The translations under genes were made by a program, and so were the position numbers. Under the pieces are notes generated by a model. The model saw nothing but the letters and a program-made list of their open reading frames with translations. It did no database searches and was not told where the DNA came from. Below, one piece after another: positions 25,602 to 34,835 of a DNA stretch of 36,701 nucleotides. How positions within the stretch are numbered: position 1 is the stretch's first letter; every line of letters starts with the position of its first letter. This DNA comes from Alphaproteobacteria bacterium (GTDB lineage Bacteria; Pseudomonadota; Alphaproteobacteria; Rhizobiales; Aestuariivirgaceae), in the NCBI GenBank assembly GCA_024642465.1, contig JAHEBA010000026.1, positions 1 to 36,701 of the forward strand. The letters are read 5' to 3'.

Positions 25602-26957
25602 TTACTTGACCATGGCCAGTTCAGCCTTGATCACATCAGCCTTGGCTGCCTCGAAGGCCTGGTTCGACTCGAAGTCGAGACCTTCCAGTTCAACCTTGCG
25701 CGGAATGCGCAAAAGGCCCATGCCATTGAGGATCTTGGAGACGATCCACGCTGGCAGGAAGCCAAGCAGCCCGAACATGATCAGCGCGCCAATAAAGTTG
25801 CCCAGCGGGTTGATGGTCGCGTAGCCCTCGAACGGCGAGGACGGCTGTCCCCATAGAACGAAACCGGCGATTACCAAGCCGATGAAGCCCGCATACCCAT
25901 GCACGGCGACGGCTCCCACCGCATCGTCGATCTTGAACTTGCGCTCCACCCAGTAGTGCAGCTTGTAGGCCGCCCAGGCACCAACGCCGGCAATCAGCAT
26001 GGCCTGGATCGGGTGATACAGGTCATTGCCCGCAGACGCCGTGATGACGCCGGCGAGACCGCCAGAGTAGGTCCAGAACGGATCGCCCTTGGATATGATG
26101 TAGGCCACCATCAGGCCACCCGACAGCGACATCAGGAAGTTGAAAGTGATGGCCGACAACGTGGTCGGAGCCAGGTAGATGTTGGTGGCAGTCCAGGTTT
26201 CACCGGTTATTTGGCCGCCGATGGTTTCGGGCGAGATGATCGGGACGTTGCAGGCTGCATAGAAGCCCCAGAAGCCTGTATAGATCAGGAACAGGCCGAG
26301 CGTCACCAGCCATACATTATGTGGTGGAATATCACGAGGCGTGCCATCAGCGGCAAACTTTCCGAGACGAGGGCCGAGAACCACCAGCACGCCAAGTGCG
26401 AAACCACCGGCGATGGCGTGGATCACACCCGATGCGTAGGCATCATGATAGCCGAGTAGCTTGACCATCCAGCCACCATAGTGCCAGCCCCAGGCGGCAT
26501 CGATGATCCAAGTTCCCGAGCCAATGATGACAGCCAGGATCCAGAATGCACCCGACTGGATGCGCTCGATGACGGCACCTGACACGATCGATGCAGCGGT
26601 CCAAGAGAACAGCAGGAACGCTGCCCAGAACACACCATTGATTCGGTCGGACAGGTTAGTGCCCATGTTGTCATCCCATGGCCGAGCACCCTGCGCGGCA
26701 TCCCATTCGATGCCACCGGTGATGAACGGACCGTTCGGGAAGGCGAAATAGATCCACCAGCCGAAGAAGAAGAATGTCACGGTGACCAGAGGGATCACCA
26801 TGGTGTTCTTCATCAATGTGTGAAGGTGATTGCGGCGTCGGCTTGCAGCAACCTCATAAAGGCAAAAGCCTACGTGAATCAAGAACATGAATACGACAGT
26901 GACCCAGTAATAGAACTCGGTGAACACCGTCGTGATGGCGTCCAAATTGTTTCCCAT
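25602..26957 (-). CDS. amt: Ammonium/methylammonium transporter (Amt family)
   Basis: A 451-aa Amt protein with about eleven membrane helices. The twin pore histidines are present (SGVIHAIAGG and VAVHGYAGF), and an aspartate lies eight residues before the first (HDAYASGVIH), aligning with the structural Asp of AmtB. No glnK (PII) gene adjoins it, unlike the usual glnK-amtB pair. Placement in a methylated-amine region suggests recapture of ammonium or uptake of methylammonium. A strong AAAGGAGGG site precedes ATG. The rather long helical C-terminal tail (FEAAKADVIKAELAMVK) is an oddity. Confidence 0.92.
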   Translation of the reverse strand: MGNNLDAITTVFTEFYYWVTVVFMFLIHVGFCLYEVAASRRRNHLHTLMKNTMVIPLVTVTFFFFGWWIYFAFPNGPFITGGIEWDAAQGARPWDDNMGTNLSDRINGVFWAAFLLFSWTAASIVSGAVIERIQSGAFWILAVIIGSGTWIIDAAWGWHYGGWMVKLLGYHDAYASGVIHAIAGGFALGVLVVLGPRLGKFAADGTPRDIPPHNVWLVTLGLFLIYTGFWGFYAACNVPIISPETIGGQITGETWTATNIYLAPTTLSAITFNFLMSLSGGLMVAYIISKGDPFWTYSGGLAGVITASAGNDLYHPIQAMLIAGVGAWAAYKLHYWVERKFKIDDAVGAVAVHGYAGFIGLVIAGFVLWGQPSSPFEGYATINPLGNFIGALIMFGLLGFLPAWIVSKILNGMGLLRIPRKVELEGLDFESNQAFEAAKADVIKAELAMVK

Positions 26958-27255
26958 CGGGTTGTTCCCTCCTTTAAGTGCCAGCTGGCCGCTTGCTACG
27001 GCTCTTGGCGTTGATCAGGATCAGGATTGACGGGCCTCCCCCTGCGAAGAGCTTGAAGTGTATGGCCCCAAAGCCTGTCCCCATGGGAACTGTACTCCCA
27101 AGCCAAAACAAAACCAAATACAAAGCTTCAATGAACCAATTATGTGCCAAAAAGATTTTCGACAAGTCAAGATTGGTGTGGGAAGGGTACCCATCTTGCC
27201 CATAAGCGAACCTAGTCTGCCGCAAGTGCCGTGTTGAGACTGCATGGCTGTGGGG
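26958..27255 (-). promoter_or_regulatory. Promoter region of amt and end of the liv-type operon
   Basis: This 298-base gap is AT-richer than the genes around it and contains no convincing frame. On the minus strand it holds ATTGGTTC within 27133-27143, resembling the half-sites ahead of tmm and the amine operon, preceded by TTTGGCACATA. A PII-type partner gene is absent. I saw no clear terminator for the operon ending at 27256. Confidence 0.4.
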
Positions 27256-27840
27256 TCAGATAACGGATACGCCAGGCAACAACAGGTAGGCCGCAGCAAG
27301 CAGTTTGCGGGTGTCGTTAAGCATTGCCGGGCGTTCTCTCTGCCAGCGTGCAAGCGCCTCTCTTGCAGCCGCAGGGTCACGCGGTGTTTGCAGATTAGCG
27401 GCGCCGAGCCGGCCTTTCGCATAGGCCGCAATATTGCGCCATTTAATGCGCCAGTTGTCTTCGTAGGCCGCGCGATGTTTTTGCTCCATCCGCATATGGA
27501 ATAGCGATGAGCGCGCCACACGTGGCGCCTGCATTTGTTCGATCCACTGATGAGTGGCATTCCAGGCCTGGCGCGCCTCATCGAGGAGCTGTTTAGCTGT
27601 TTCGCCTCTTGAGGCCGATACGCACATGGCCTGATTAGCAATAGCGGTAGCAAGCCTCGGATCGCCGTCGGCAAAGTGCTCGCGCGCTAGCCTGAGGGCG
27701 CTGGCGGCAGCGGTTTTTGCCGCAGCTTCGTCGCCTTGGGCAATTGCCATCGCCAAATCTTCGCACGTCTGTTCCCACTCGAGTTCTTGTTCGCTCCAAC
27801 CCGCAGCAATAAGTTCTTTCAAGCTCCAGTTATCAGACAC
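27256..27840 (-). CDS. Unrecognised 194-aa helical protein at end of liv-type operon
   Basis: GTG 27840 overlaps the livF stop by eight bases and is preferred over longer frames that run inside livF. The protein is almost wholly helical with Ala-rich stretches (AMAIAQGDEAAAKTAAASALRLAREHF; ATAIANQAMC; KQLLDEARQAWNATHQW) resembling tetratricopeptide-type repeats. It has no signal peptide. Coupled translation with an ABC importer suggests it belongs to that system, perhaps as a regulator or partner of the metabolic enzyme for the imported compound. No close family recognised. Confidence 0.65.
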   Translation of the reverse strand: MSDNWSLKELIAAGWSEQELEWEQTCEDLAMAIAQGDEAAAKTAAASALRLAREHFADGDPRLATAIANQAMCVSASRGETAKQLLDEARQAWNATHQWIEQMQAPRVARSSLFHMRMEQKHRAAYEDNWRIKWRNIAAYAKGRLGAANLQTPRDPAAAREALARWQRERPAMLNDTRKLLAAAYLLLPGVSVI

Positions 27841-28540
27841 CAAGATAGGCCCTTTTGACGTGTTCGTTCTCGTGCAGCTCAGTTGCCGCTCCTTCAATCG
27901 ACACAGTGCCTGTTTCCAGCACGTAGGCAAAGTTGGCCAGCCCGAGCGCCAGTTCGGCGTTCTGTTCAACAAGCACCACAGGTACCCCCTGTTTGACGAT
28001 GGCCTTGATGATGCGGGCAATTTCTTGGATTATCACTGGCGCTAGGCCCATAGAAGGCTCGTCCATCAGCAGTAATTTAGGTTTCGACATCAACGCCCGA
28101 CCGATTGCCACCATTTGCTGCTCGCCACCAGAGAGGGTCTTTGCCCATTGCCGGCGACGCTCTGCAAGGCGAGGAAACCGGCCGAACACCTCCTGAATGT
28201 CGCTTTCAATGCCGCTTTTCTCCTTGCGCAGGAACGCGCCTGTGCGCAAATTTTCCTCCACGGTCAGGTCGGGGAAAATGCGCCGACCCTCCGGCACCTG
28301 GGCTATGCCACGTGCAACAATCTTGTCCGGCGGAAGGTTGTCGATACGCTCTCCATTGAAGCGGATCTCGCCGCTGGAAATGCGGGTCAGGCCAGAAATT
28401 GCTCTCAAAGTGGTAGTCTTGCCGGCACCATTTGCGCCTATGATGGTGACTATCCCGTTCTCGGGCACACTCATTGAAACGCCCTTTAGTGCGGCAACCT
28501 TATTATAATGTACGTGCACGTCTTGCAGCTCAAGCAGCAT
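27833..28540 (-). CDS. livF: ABC importer ATPase, LivF type
   Basis: A 235-aa ABC ATPase of the branched-chain/amide (HAAT) group: Walker A GANGAGKTT, signature LSGGEQQMVAIGRALM, Walker B LLLMDEPSMGLAP, switch VLVEQNAELAL. ATG 28540 is chosen over GTG 28549 because GGGAG lies eight bases ahead of it. It overlaps livG and the following 194-aa gene, showing tight coupling. Confidence 0.87.
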   Translation of the reverse strand: MLLELQDVHVHYNKVAALKGVSMSVPENGIVTIIGANGAGKTTTLRAISGLTRISSGEIRFNGERIDNLPPDKIVARGIAQVPEGRRIFPDLTVEENLRTGAFLRKEKSGIESDIQEVFGRFPRLAERRRQWAKTLSGGEQQMVAIGRALMSKPKLLLMDEPSMGLAPVIIQEIARIIKAIVKQGVPVVLVEQNAELALGLANFAYVLETGTVSIEGAATELHENEHVKRAYLGV

Positions 28541-29300
28541 CGATGGCACTCCCGAGATAGGCCTCGATCACCTTCGGATTCGTGCGCACCTGCTGCGGCG
28601 TCCCTTCGGTTAGAAGTGAACCGAAATTCATCACGGTGATCTTGTCGCAAAGCCCCATGATGGCGTGCATGTCATGCTCCACTAGCATGATGGTGACACC
28701 CCGGTCGCGGACCGACCGTACAAGCGTCATCATTCGCGATGTTTCTTCTGGGTTCATGCCGGTGAACGGCTCGTCGAGGAGAAGGACCTTGGGCTGAGCG
28801 GCGAGCGCCACGGCGATGCCTAATGCCCGCTGGTGGCCGTGTGACAGGTTTGCGGCTAGTTCGTTTCTTAGGTCGGCAAGACCGAAGAATTCAATCAACT
28901 CGTCAGCCTGCTTTTCAATTGCCGCTAGTTCTTCGCGGTCGGCACCTAGAACCTGGGCGATCAGTGTCGACCGTACCGACCCGTGGAATCCGATTTTCAC
29001 GTTGTCGAGTACGGTGAACTCCTTGAAAAGGGTCGTACCCTGGAACGTTCTGATTAGGCCGATCCGCGCCAGGCTGACCGTTGTCATGCCCGAGACGTTC
29101 TTCCCTTGGTAAATGACCTGACCGGTGGTTGGTGCGTAGAAGCCACTAATGACATTGAAGGTGGTCGTTTTTCCCGCGCCGTTTGGACCAATAAGCCCGT
29201 GGACGCTTCCGGGACTTACAGAAAAATTGAGCCTGTTTACAGCCGTGAGGCCTCCGAAAGTGCGGGTCAGATCACGAACCTCGAGGATCGCTTGGCTCAT
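28530..29300 (-). CDS. livG: ABC importer ATPase, LivG type
   Basis: A 256-aa ATPase with Walker A GPNGAGKTT, a LivG-like signature region (NLSHGHQRALGIAVALAAQ; the canonical LSGGQ is altered to LSHGH as is common in LivG), Walker B VLLLDEPFTGMNPEE and switch MLVEHDMHAIM. ATG 29300 overlaps the livM stop. It partners LivF in energising LivHM. Confidence 0.87.
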   Translation of the reverse strand: MSQAILEVRDLTRTFGGLTAVNRLNFSVSPGSVHGLIGPNGAGKTTTFNVISGFYAPTTGQVIYQGKNVSGMTTVSLARIGLIRTFQGTTLFKEFTVLDNVKIGFHGSVRSTLIAQVLGADREELAAIEKQADELIEFFGLADLRNELAANLSHGHQRALGIAVALAAQPKVLLLDEPFTGMNPEETSRMMTLVRSVRDRGVTIMLVEHDMHAIMGLCDKITVMNFGSLLTEGTPQQVRTNPKVIEAYLGSAIDAA

Positions 29301-30301
29301 GCTTTTTCCTCGCTCGCCGGCGTGCCTTCGGGCGCTGTGCGACGACTGGTTCTCCATGCTTGCAGTTTCGGTACGAGGCTCTCCAATCCATTAGGCAGGA
29401 ACAACACCGAGGCAATCAAGATGAAGCCGTAGATCATCGGGCGGGCAGTATCAAAACCGAGGGCACGCAAAATCACCTCGTTGATGACTGTTAGCACCAC
29501 GACGCCGAGGATTGGGCCATAGAATGTTGCCGTGCCACCGACAATCGCCCAGATCAGCACGAACACCATCTCTTCAACATCAAATCGGTTCGGATTTATG
29601 GTGCCTATGTAATGGACATACAACGCGCCGCACAAACCGGCAAAGGTCGACGCCAGCACGAAAGCTAACATGCGATAGCTGAAGGTGTTGACCCCTACCG
29701 ATTCAGCCAGCTTGTCTTGCCAATGAATCGCATGAAACGTGAGACCTATGCGTGAGCGCTCGATGCGATACAGGAAGAATAGGCTCATCCCGACAACAAT
29801 GAGGCACAGATAGTAGTAGGGCAGGGGCTCGAAGAAAGATATCGGACCAATATCTGGAAAGCCTGGGATCAGTTTGAGGCCCTTGGGCCCGCCAAACGGA
29901 TTCGTGAAATACTTCCAGATCAGCCTGATGACCTCACCAGCAGCAAATGAGCCGATTAAGAAGTAGAACCCCTTCATGCGAAACAGCGGGAAACTGAGTA
30001 GAGCAGCAACAGCCCCTGCCGTTACTGCGCCTAGCAACATAGATATAGGTACCGGCACGCCAAGGCGCTTGCTAAAAAGTGCGCTAGCGTACGCGCCAAC
30101 ACCCATGATTACCACGTGGCCCAAAGACCATTCGCCGGTGAGCGTCATCAAGCGGTACGAACTCACCAGCAACACGTTAATCACCAGCAAGACCGCAACT
30201 TCCCGCTGCGAGAAACTCAAACCAAAAGGTAGCGCGATAAGCGTTGCCAGCAGCACAATCCCCGCCACCCACAGCCAAGGATTCACTTTGCCTCTAGACA
30301 C
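29297..30301 (-). CDS. livM: ABC importer permease, LivM type
   Basis: A membrane permease of the BPD_transp_2 family, 334 aa from GTG 30301, which overlaps the livH stop by eight bases; a TTG at 30316 is an alternative start five residues earlier. Characteristic LivM stretches include TGEWSLGHVVIMGVGAYASAL and EEMVFVLIWAIVGGTATFYGPILG. The C-terminal tail is hydrophilic. Confidence 0.85.
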   Translation of the reverse strand: MSRGKVNPWLWVAGIVLLATLIALPFGLSFSQREVAVLLVINVLLVSSYRLMTLTGEWSLGHVVIMGVGAYASALFSKRLGVPVPISMLLGAVTAGAVAALLSFPLFRMKGFYFLIGSFAAGEVIRLIWKYFTNPFGGPKGLKLIPGFPDIGPISFFEPLPYYYLCLIVVGMSLFFLYRIERSRIGLTFHAIHWQDKLAESVGVNTFSYRMLAFVLASTFAGLCGALYVHYIGTINPNRFDVEEMVFVLIWAIVGGTATFYGPILGVVVLTVINEVILRALGFDTARPMIYGFILIASVLFLPNGLESLVPKLQAWRTSRRTAPEGTPASEEKA

Positions 30302-31163
30302 GGTCCTTCGCTCCAAAGAGGCCGGTTGGCTTGATCACCAGAACCATGAGCATCAGCAGTAAACCGGTGATGTCGGCAATGACGCCATCGAAGAAGGTGG
30401 TGACGAACGTGTGCACGAATGCATACAGAATTGCAGCCACAATGGCACCCTCAAGCTGGCCGATACCGCCTACGATGATGATAATGAAGGCGGTCACAAT
30501 GACCGAATGTCCCATGTAGGGCGTTGGTGAAACCAATGGTGCCGTGAGCGCCCCGGCTACGCCTGCCAGTCCGGCACCAATGAACATTGCAAGCCGGCTG
30601 ACTTGTGACAGCGAGATCCCCTGAAGCGCGGCGGCTTCCCGGTCCTGCGCGCAGGCGCGCATCGCCCAGCCATACTTGGTTCGGTGAAGAAACAGGTAAA
30701 GCAAGCTGAGCAGAGCCACCGAGGCAATGATGACCAGTAGGCGCTGGTGGGTCAGGACCACGCCATTTAACAGCTCAATCTTCTCCTGAGTTGGCGGAGG
30801 AATATGCGCCATCCGCACGCCGAAGCCGAGCACCGCAGTCGTTTGGAGGATCAGCAGGAAGCCAATCGATGCTATGAGTCCCCCCAAGGGATTGTCTCGC
30901 AATGGTCTGAATAGCGAGATCTCCATAAGCAGGCCGAGCAGTCCAACAAAAACAAGCCCTAGCACCACCGCGACTAGAAAGGGCATGCCCGACTCTGCAT
31001 ACAAGGCAACGACCACGTACGCACCTGCCATGTAGAGCTCACCATGGGCGAAGTTAATGACTCCCATGACGCCGAATATCAGCACTAGGCCGACGGCTAT
31101 GAGCGACATGTAGCTCGCTGCATATACCGCGTTGACGATGGTTTGCAGAATAAGGTCGCTCAT
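30294..31163 (-). CDS. livH: ABC importer permease, LivH type
   Basis: A 289-aa permease with the conserved INFAHGELYMAGAYV near residue 35 and the FIIIIVGGIGQLEGAIVAA loop characteristic of LivH/UrtB proteins. It follows the binding-protein gene after 169 bases containing two hairpins. In the absence of an enzyme gene for a clear substrate, amino acids, amides, urea-like compounds or small amines are all possible. Confidence 0.88.
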   Translation of the reverse strand: MSDLILQTIVNAVYAASYMSLIAVGLVLIFGVMGVINFAHGELYMAGAYVVVALYAESGMPFLVAVVLGLVFVGLLGLLMEISLFRPLRDNPLGGLIASIGFLLILQTTAVLGFGVRMAHIPPPTQEKIELLNGVVLTHQRLLVIIASVALLSLLYLFLHRTKYGWAMRACAQDREAAALQGISLSQVSRLAMFIGAGLAGVAGALTAPLVSPTPYMGHSVIVTAFIIIIVGGIGQLEGAIVAAILYAFVHTFVTTFFDGVIADITGLLLMLMVLVIKPTGLFGAKDRV

Positions 31164-31252
31164 CCGCTCGGCGTTGTCCGCAAATGTTGTGAGGGGGGGA
31201 GCAAAGACCTACTGTAAACATTGGACGCAAACATTTGGCTATTCAAAACCGC

Positions 31253-31305
31253 CTTCTCCCCGACAAGTCGTCGGGAAGAAGCATAGTCGTTTGCGAGCCT
31301 ATGCT
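31253..31305 (-). other. Stem-loops between binding-protein gene and livH
   Basis: Arms CTTCTCCCCGAC (31253-31264) and GTCGGGAAGAAG (31270-31281) form a 12-bp stem with one mismatch and a five-base loop; a second stem AGCATAG/CTATGCT (31280-31286 with 31299-31305) adjoins it. Read on the minus strand the larger hairpin is followed by GCGGTTTTGAA, a short T-run. Likely mRNA stabilisation or partial termination favouring the binding protein. Confidence 0.6.
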
Positions 31306-31332
31306 TTGGCTCCAGCATGTACTGGGGGCCTG

Positions 31333-32637
31333 CTAGCCGCGCTGGTTCCACATCTGCCCCAGAGCGGTCATGTGTTTTACCATAAGGTCCTTATGCTTGT
31401 CCCACCAGTCAGGAATGGACCGAAACTCTTTGATCACGGCCTTACCATTCTCAATCACCACAACAGGCCAGTTGCCGACCAGCGCATTATCGATGCCGAA
31501 CAACTCCGTTCCCCACCACTTCGCGTCGCCGAAGGCGTGCTTGCCAGTCCCACCTTCTTTCATGGCCTTTAGGACGTCGGCGGGTTCAACTGATCCAGCC
31601 TTGCCTGCTGCATCGGCCCACAAGTCCATGATAGAGGCATATTCCCAAGATACGGCGCCCCATTCGGCTTCGCCGTAGCGCTTTGCGTACTCGGCATAGA
31701 ATTCGTTAGGTTTCGGGAAGTTAACACCAGGCTGGTTTAGAGCTGGGTCGTCGAAGTCTGGGAACTGGAAGATGAAACCTTCCATGAACTCCTTCGATGT
31801 CTTCTCGACGATCTTTGGATAAAAGTCGGCGGTACACGAAATTATTGTACCCTTGAAGCCTTGCTGGAAGGCCTGCTCACATAGTGGGTGTACATAGTCT
31901 GCATAGCAGGTGTCTAGGCACAAGATGTCTGGGTTTGTTGAAAGAAGCCGAGTCATCACCGGAGCGAAGTCAGTGGTAGCCGGATCGAAGAACAGTGGGT
32001 CGTCGACGACCTCTATTCCAGCCGCCTCAAAAGCAGCCAGATATGTCGCCACCGACGGCTTACCAAGTGCGTCGTCCTGGGCGCAAATCACAGCCTTTTT
32101 TGCATCCGGCTTGTTGGCTGCGAGCCACTCGACACCGGTTACATTGTAGATCGGATGTACTTCACAAGGAGCAATCAGCGTCTTGGTGTTTGGAGTCAGG
32201 TCAGACGGCAGCAGGGTGGAGACCAGCATGCCCTCATTCTCCGCAATCGGTTGGACGCCCGGCCAGGTGTCACCACCCAACATCATTATGAATTTGACGC
32301 CATCCTCCTTGATGAGCTTGGCCGCACCAGCACGCGCCTTGCCAGGGTCGTACTCGTTATCGTAGCTGATAAACTCCACCTTATAGGAGTCATCCCCGAC
32401 CTTGATGCCGCCGGCGTCATTAACCCAATCGGCCCAGATCTGGCACCCGTCAAGACCAGGCTTGCCCCAAGCGGCAACTGCACCAGTTAACGGCGCAAGG
32501 AACCCAATCTTGACTGTCTTTTCAGCGCCAAAAGCCACTTTTGGGACTACACCGGTGGCAGCTACCGACATTGCCGCAGCGCTTGCCGAGAGAAAATCGC
32601 GGCGGTCCAGGCGAGTTCTTGCGAGAAGATTCTTCAT
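31333..32637 (-). CDS. Periplasmic binding protein of liv-type importer, Tat-type signal
   Basis: A 434-aa protein of the Peripla_BP_6 group. ATG 32637 lies just after a strong GGGAGGAAAG site. The N-terminus has a twin-arginine signal (LDRRDFLSASAAAM at residues 10-23) with processing expected near VAFGAEK. The body has the two-lobe receptor signatures KIGFLAPLTGAVAAWGKPGLDG and VISYDNEYDPGKARAGAAKLI-like elements. Tat export implies folding before export. It is divergent from tmm with 277 bases between, so the importer may be co-regulated with TMA oxidation. Ligand unknown. Confidence 0.87.
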   Translation of the reverse strand: MKNLLARTRLDRRDFLSASAAAMSVAATGVVPKVAFGAEKTVKIGFLAPLTGAVAAWGKPGLDGCQIWADWVNDAGGIKVGDDSYKVEFISYDNEYDPGKARAGAAKLIKEDGVKFIMMLGGDTWPGVQPIAENEGMLVSTLLPSDLTPNTKTLIAPCEVHPIYNVTGVEWLAANKPDAKKAVICAQDDALGKPSVATYLAAFEAAGIEVVDDPLFFDPATTDFAPVMTRLLSTNPDILCLDTCYADYVHPLCEQAFQQGFKGTIISCTADFYPKIVEKTSKEFMEGFIFQFPDFDDPALNQPGVNFPKPNEFYAEYAKRYGEAEWGAVSWEYASIMDLWADAAGKAGSVEPADVLKAMKEGGTGKHAFGDAKWWGTELFGIDNALVGNWPVVVIENGKAVIKEFRSIPDWWDKHKDLMVKHMTALGQMWNQRG

Positions 32638-32914
32638 TCTTTCCTCCCTTGCTGCGATTGGTCGCGGCAGCATCAATGGTTCGCGGCGATCCGGCTTTTC
32701 ACGTGTGATGAAACGCAACCGGAACGATGAGGACAGCTTCTTCAAAAGGCTGCATTGAAAAAAGACTAGACCGCTGTGAAACCAATTTGCAAGATAGATT
32801 CAGGGGCCGGTGCCATTTTCTGAAAATTGGTACGCTCGACACGGAATTGGTATATACCGCAACAAAAAACAAATGTGGCTTCGACTTGAGCGGGGCATCT
32901 ATGAGGAGGATCGC
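32638..32914. promoter_or_regulatory. Divergent promoter/operator region for tmm and the liv-type importer
   Basis: Three ATTGGT-type elements occur: AAACCAATTT at 32778-32787 (minus-strand sense), AAAATTGGTAC at 32823-32833, and GGAATTGGTATATACCGC at 32843-32860, which includes the perfect palindrome GGTATATACC. The 9-mer GGAATTGGT is shared with 10171-10179. These are candidate sites for the GntR regulator at 9427-10101. A GAGGAGGA ribosome site precedes tmm. Confidence 0.5.
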
Positions 32915-34276
32915 ATGTCAAAGAGAGTGGCAGTTATCGGGGCGGGCCCGTCTGGAACCGCGGCTTTGCGGGCCTTTCAATCGGCAAAGGAAAAGGGTGC
33001 TGATATTCCAGAGATTGTCTGTTTCGAAAAGCAGGATGATTGGGGAGGTCTGTGGAATTATACGTGGCGCACTGGTCTCGACGAGTATGGCGAACCTGTG
33101 CATTGCTCGATGTACCGCTATCTTTGGTCGAATGGCCCAAAGGAAGGGCTAGAGTTTGCGGACTACACCTTTGAGGAACACTTTGGTAAGCCCATCGCTT
33201 CCTATCCGCCTCGCGCTGTGCTGTTCGATTACATTAAGGGTCGAATGGACAAGGCTGGTGTTCGTGACTGGATCAAATTTCGCCACGTGGTGCGTCGCGT
33301 CACTTTCGATGATGGTACTAAGAAATTCACAGTGGTCGTTCAGGATCTGACGAACGACAAGGAACTAATCGAGGAGTTTGATTATGTAGTTTGCGCTTCC
33401 GGACACTTTTCAACTCCAAATGTTCCAGAGTTTCCGGGCTTTGACGTCTTTGGCGGACGCGTACTTCACGCGCACGATTTTCGTGATGCACTCGAATTCA
33501 AGGGCAAGGACATATTGATAATTGGCACTTCCTATTCGGCAGAGGATATCGGTTCGCAATGCTGGAAGTATGGTTGTAAGTCGGTAACTGTTGCTCACCG
33601 CACAGCACCGATGGGCTTCAAGTGGCCGGATAACTGGCAGGAGGTGCCACTTCTTGAACGGGTTGACGCAACCACGGCTTACTTCAAGGATGGCAGCTCG
33701 AAGAAGATTGACGCCATAATCTTATGCACGGGCTACCTACACCACTTCCCCTTCATGGAAGAGAAGCTAAGGTTGAGGACGGCCAACCGGCTGGCAACTG
33801 CAGATCTCTACAAGGGTGTAGTCTGGGTTGACAACCCACAACTGTTCTACCTTGGCATGCAGGACCAATGGTTCACATTCAATATGTTCGATGCCCAGGC
33901 TTGGTACGTGCGTGACATCATTCTGGGCCGCATCTCTGTGCCGGACCGCGCAGCACGCGCCAAAGATGTCAAGGAGCGCGTAGCCGCTGAAGACAGGTGC
34001 GAGGACGCCCATGATGCGATCGTATATCAGGGCGATTACGTTAAGGAGCTGATTGCCGAAACCGATTATCCAAGTTTTGACGTTGATGGTGCCTGCGAGG
34101 CCTTCTTCCAGTGGAAGGATCATAAGAAGAAGGACATCATGGGTTTCCGCAACAATGGCTATAGGTCGGTTATGACTGGCACCATGGCGCCGGCCCATCA
34201 TACACCGTGGAAAGACGCTTTGGACGATTCACTCGAGAGTTATCTTCAGACTAAGCCGGGAGCAGCTGCAGAATAA
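32915..34276 (+). CDS. tmm: Trimethylamine monooxygenase (Tmm), flavin-containing
   Basis: A 453-aa class B flavin monooxygenase expected to oxidise trimethylamine to TMAO with NADPH and O2. ATG 32915 follows GAGGAGGA; an upstream frame to 32810 lacks family sequence. FAD motif GAGPSG at residues 9-14, the FMO fingerprint [11 protein letters not shown] at 179-189, the second nucleotide motif GTSYSAE at 204-210 (Tyr207 matches a tyrosine I recall as functional in bacterial Tmm), and [10 protein letters not shown] at 271-280. Long stretches such as [22 protein letters not shown] and WWF-like [17 protein letters not shown] match Tmm as I recall it from Methylophaga and roseobacters. Length is typical. 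Confidence 0.93.
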   Translation: MSKRVAVIGAGPSGTAALRAFQSAKEKGADIPEIVCFEKQDDWGGLWNYTWRTGLDEYGEPVHCSMYRYLWSNGPKEGLEFADYTFEEHFGKPIASYPPRAVLFDYIKGRMDKAGVRDWIKFRHVVRRVTFDDGTKKFTVVVQDLTNDKELIEEFDYVVCASGHFSTPNVPEFPGFDVFGGRVLHAHDFRDALEFKGKDILIIGTSYSAEDIGSQCWKYGCKSVTVAHRTAPMGFKWPDNWQEVPLLERVDATTAYFKDGSSKKIDAIILCTGYLHHFPFMEEKLRLRTANRLATADLYKGVVWVDNPQLFYLGMQDQWFTFNMFDAQAWYVRDIILGRISVPDRAARAKDVKERVAAEDRCEDAHDAIVYQGDYVKELIAETDYPSFDVDGACEAFFQWKDHKKKDIMGFRNNGYRSVMTGTMAPAHHTPWKDALDDSLESYLQTKPGAAAE

Positions 34277-34835
34277 TCTTGGGACCGCGGGTGGTTCAGA
34301 CTGCCGGTTCTCGCGTTTTGGCTGGCAGTGTGCCGTTTTAGCGGATACGCAGCTGCGGGTCCGCTCGCGATGCTACCATGTTCCTTTGGCCAATGTAATC
34401 AGCGGCTTCGCAATGTAAGCGGGAGTCGGGGTGTCCGGTGGCATTGCCATCCCGCACGCTGTCGGAATGGTGGCGGAAAGCCTTTGCGAGCGTGCATCGA
34501 ATGGGTATCCGCTTGGCTCGCGGCTGAGTCCGTAGCGCCAAGAAGTGGAAGCACGTGGCATTGTCGGTAACACCCGACTTGAGGCGCTTGACCCACCGCT
34601 AGATCGCTTGGTCATCAACTGAGGAGAAAGCAGCCACAGCTCTACTGCCTTTCAGGGTGAGAGGAGACTTGGGTTCGATCCGGCAATTGAAGGCCATCCA
34701 AAGTTACGGATTGCGGCGCCCACATGTCGGTAATACTTAACTATTCAGAGCCTTTTGAAGAATAAGAACGACGCGAAATTCACAAAGCTGCACCTGATTG
34801 ATCAGCTGTGTAGACTTGCATCGGGGAGAGGATTG
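34277..34835. other. 559-base region without a supported gene
   Basis: Several short overlapping frames occur on both strands but none shows a known domain or a good ribosome site. A stretch at 34643-34685 (including CCTTTCAGGGTG and GGGTTCGATCC) resembles the anticodon-arm to T-arm part of a tRNA, but the remainder of a cloverleaf cannot be built. The region may be decayed insert sequence, in line with the recombinase remnant further on. Confidence 0.45.

Noticed and set aside
27131..27155. Possible sigma-54 promoter (TGGCAC) upstream of amt
   Set aside because: On the minus strand TGGCAC is followed by a TTGG at the wrong spacing and without the GC doublet needed at -12.
34643..34685. tRNA-like stretch with CCTTTCAGGGTG and GGGTTCGATCC
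   Set aside because: It resembles the anticodon and T arms of a tRNA-Glu, but no acceptor stem, D arm or properly paired T stem could be built, so no tRNA is annotated.
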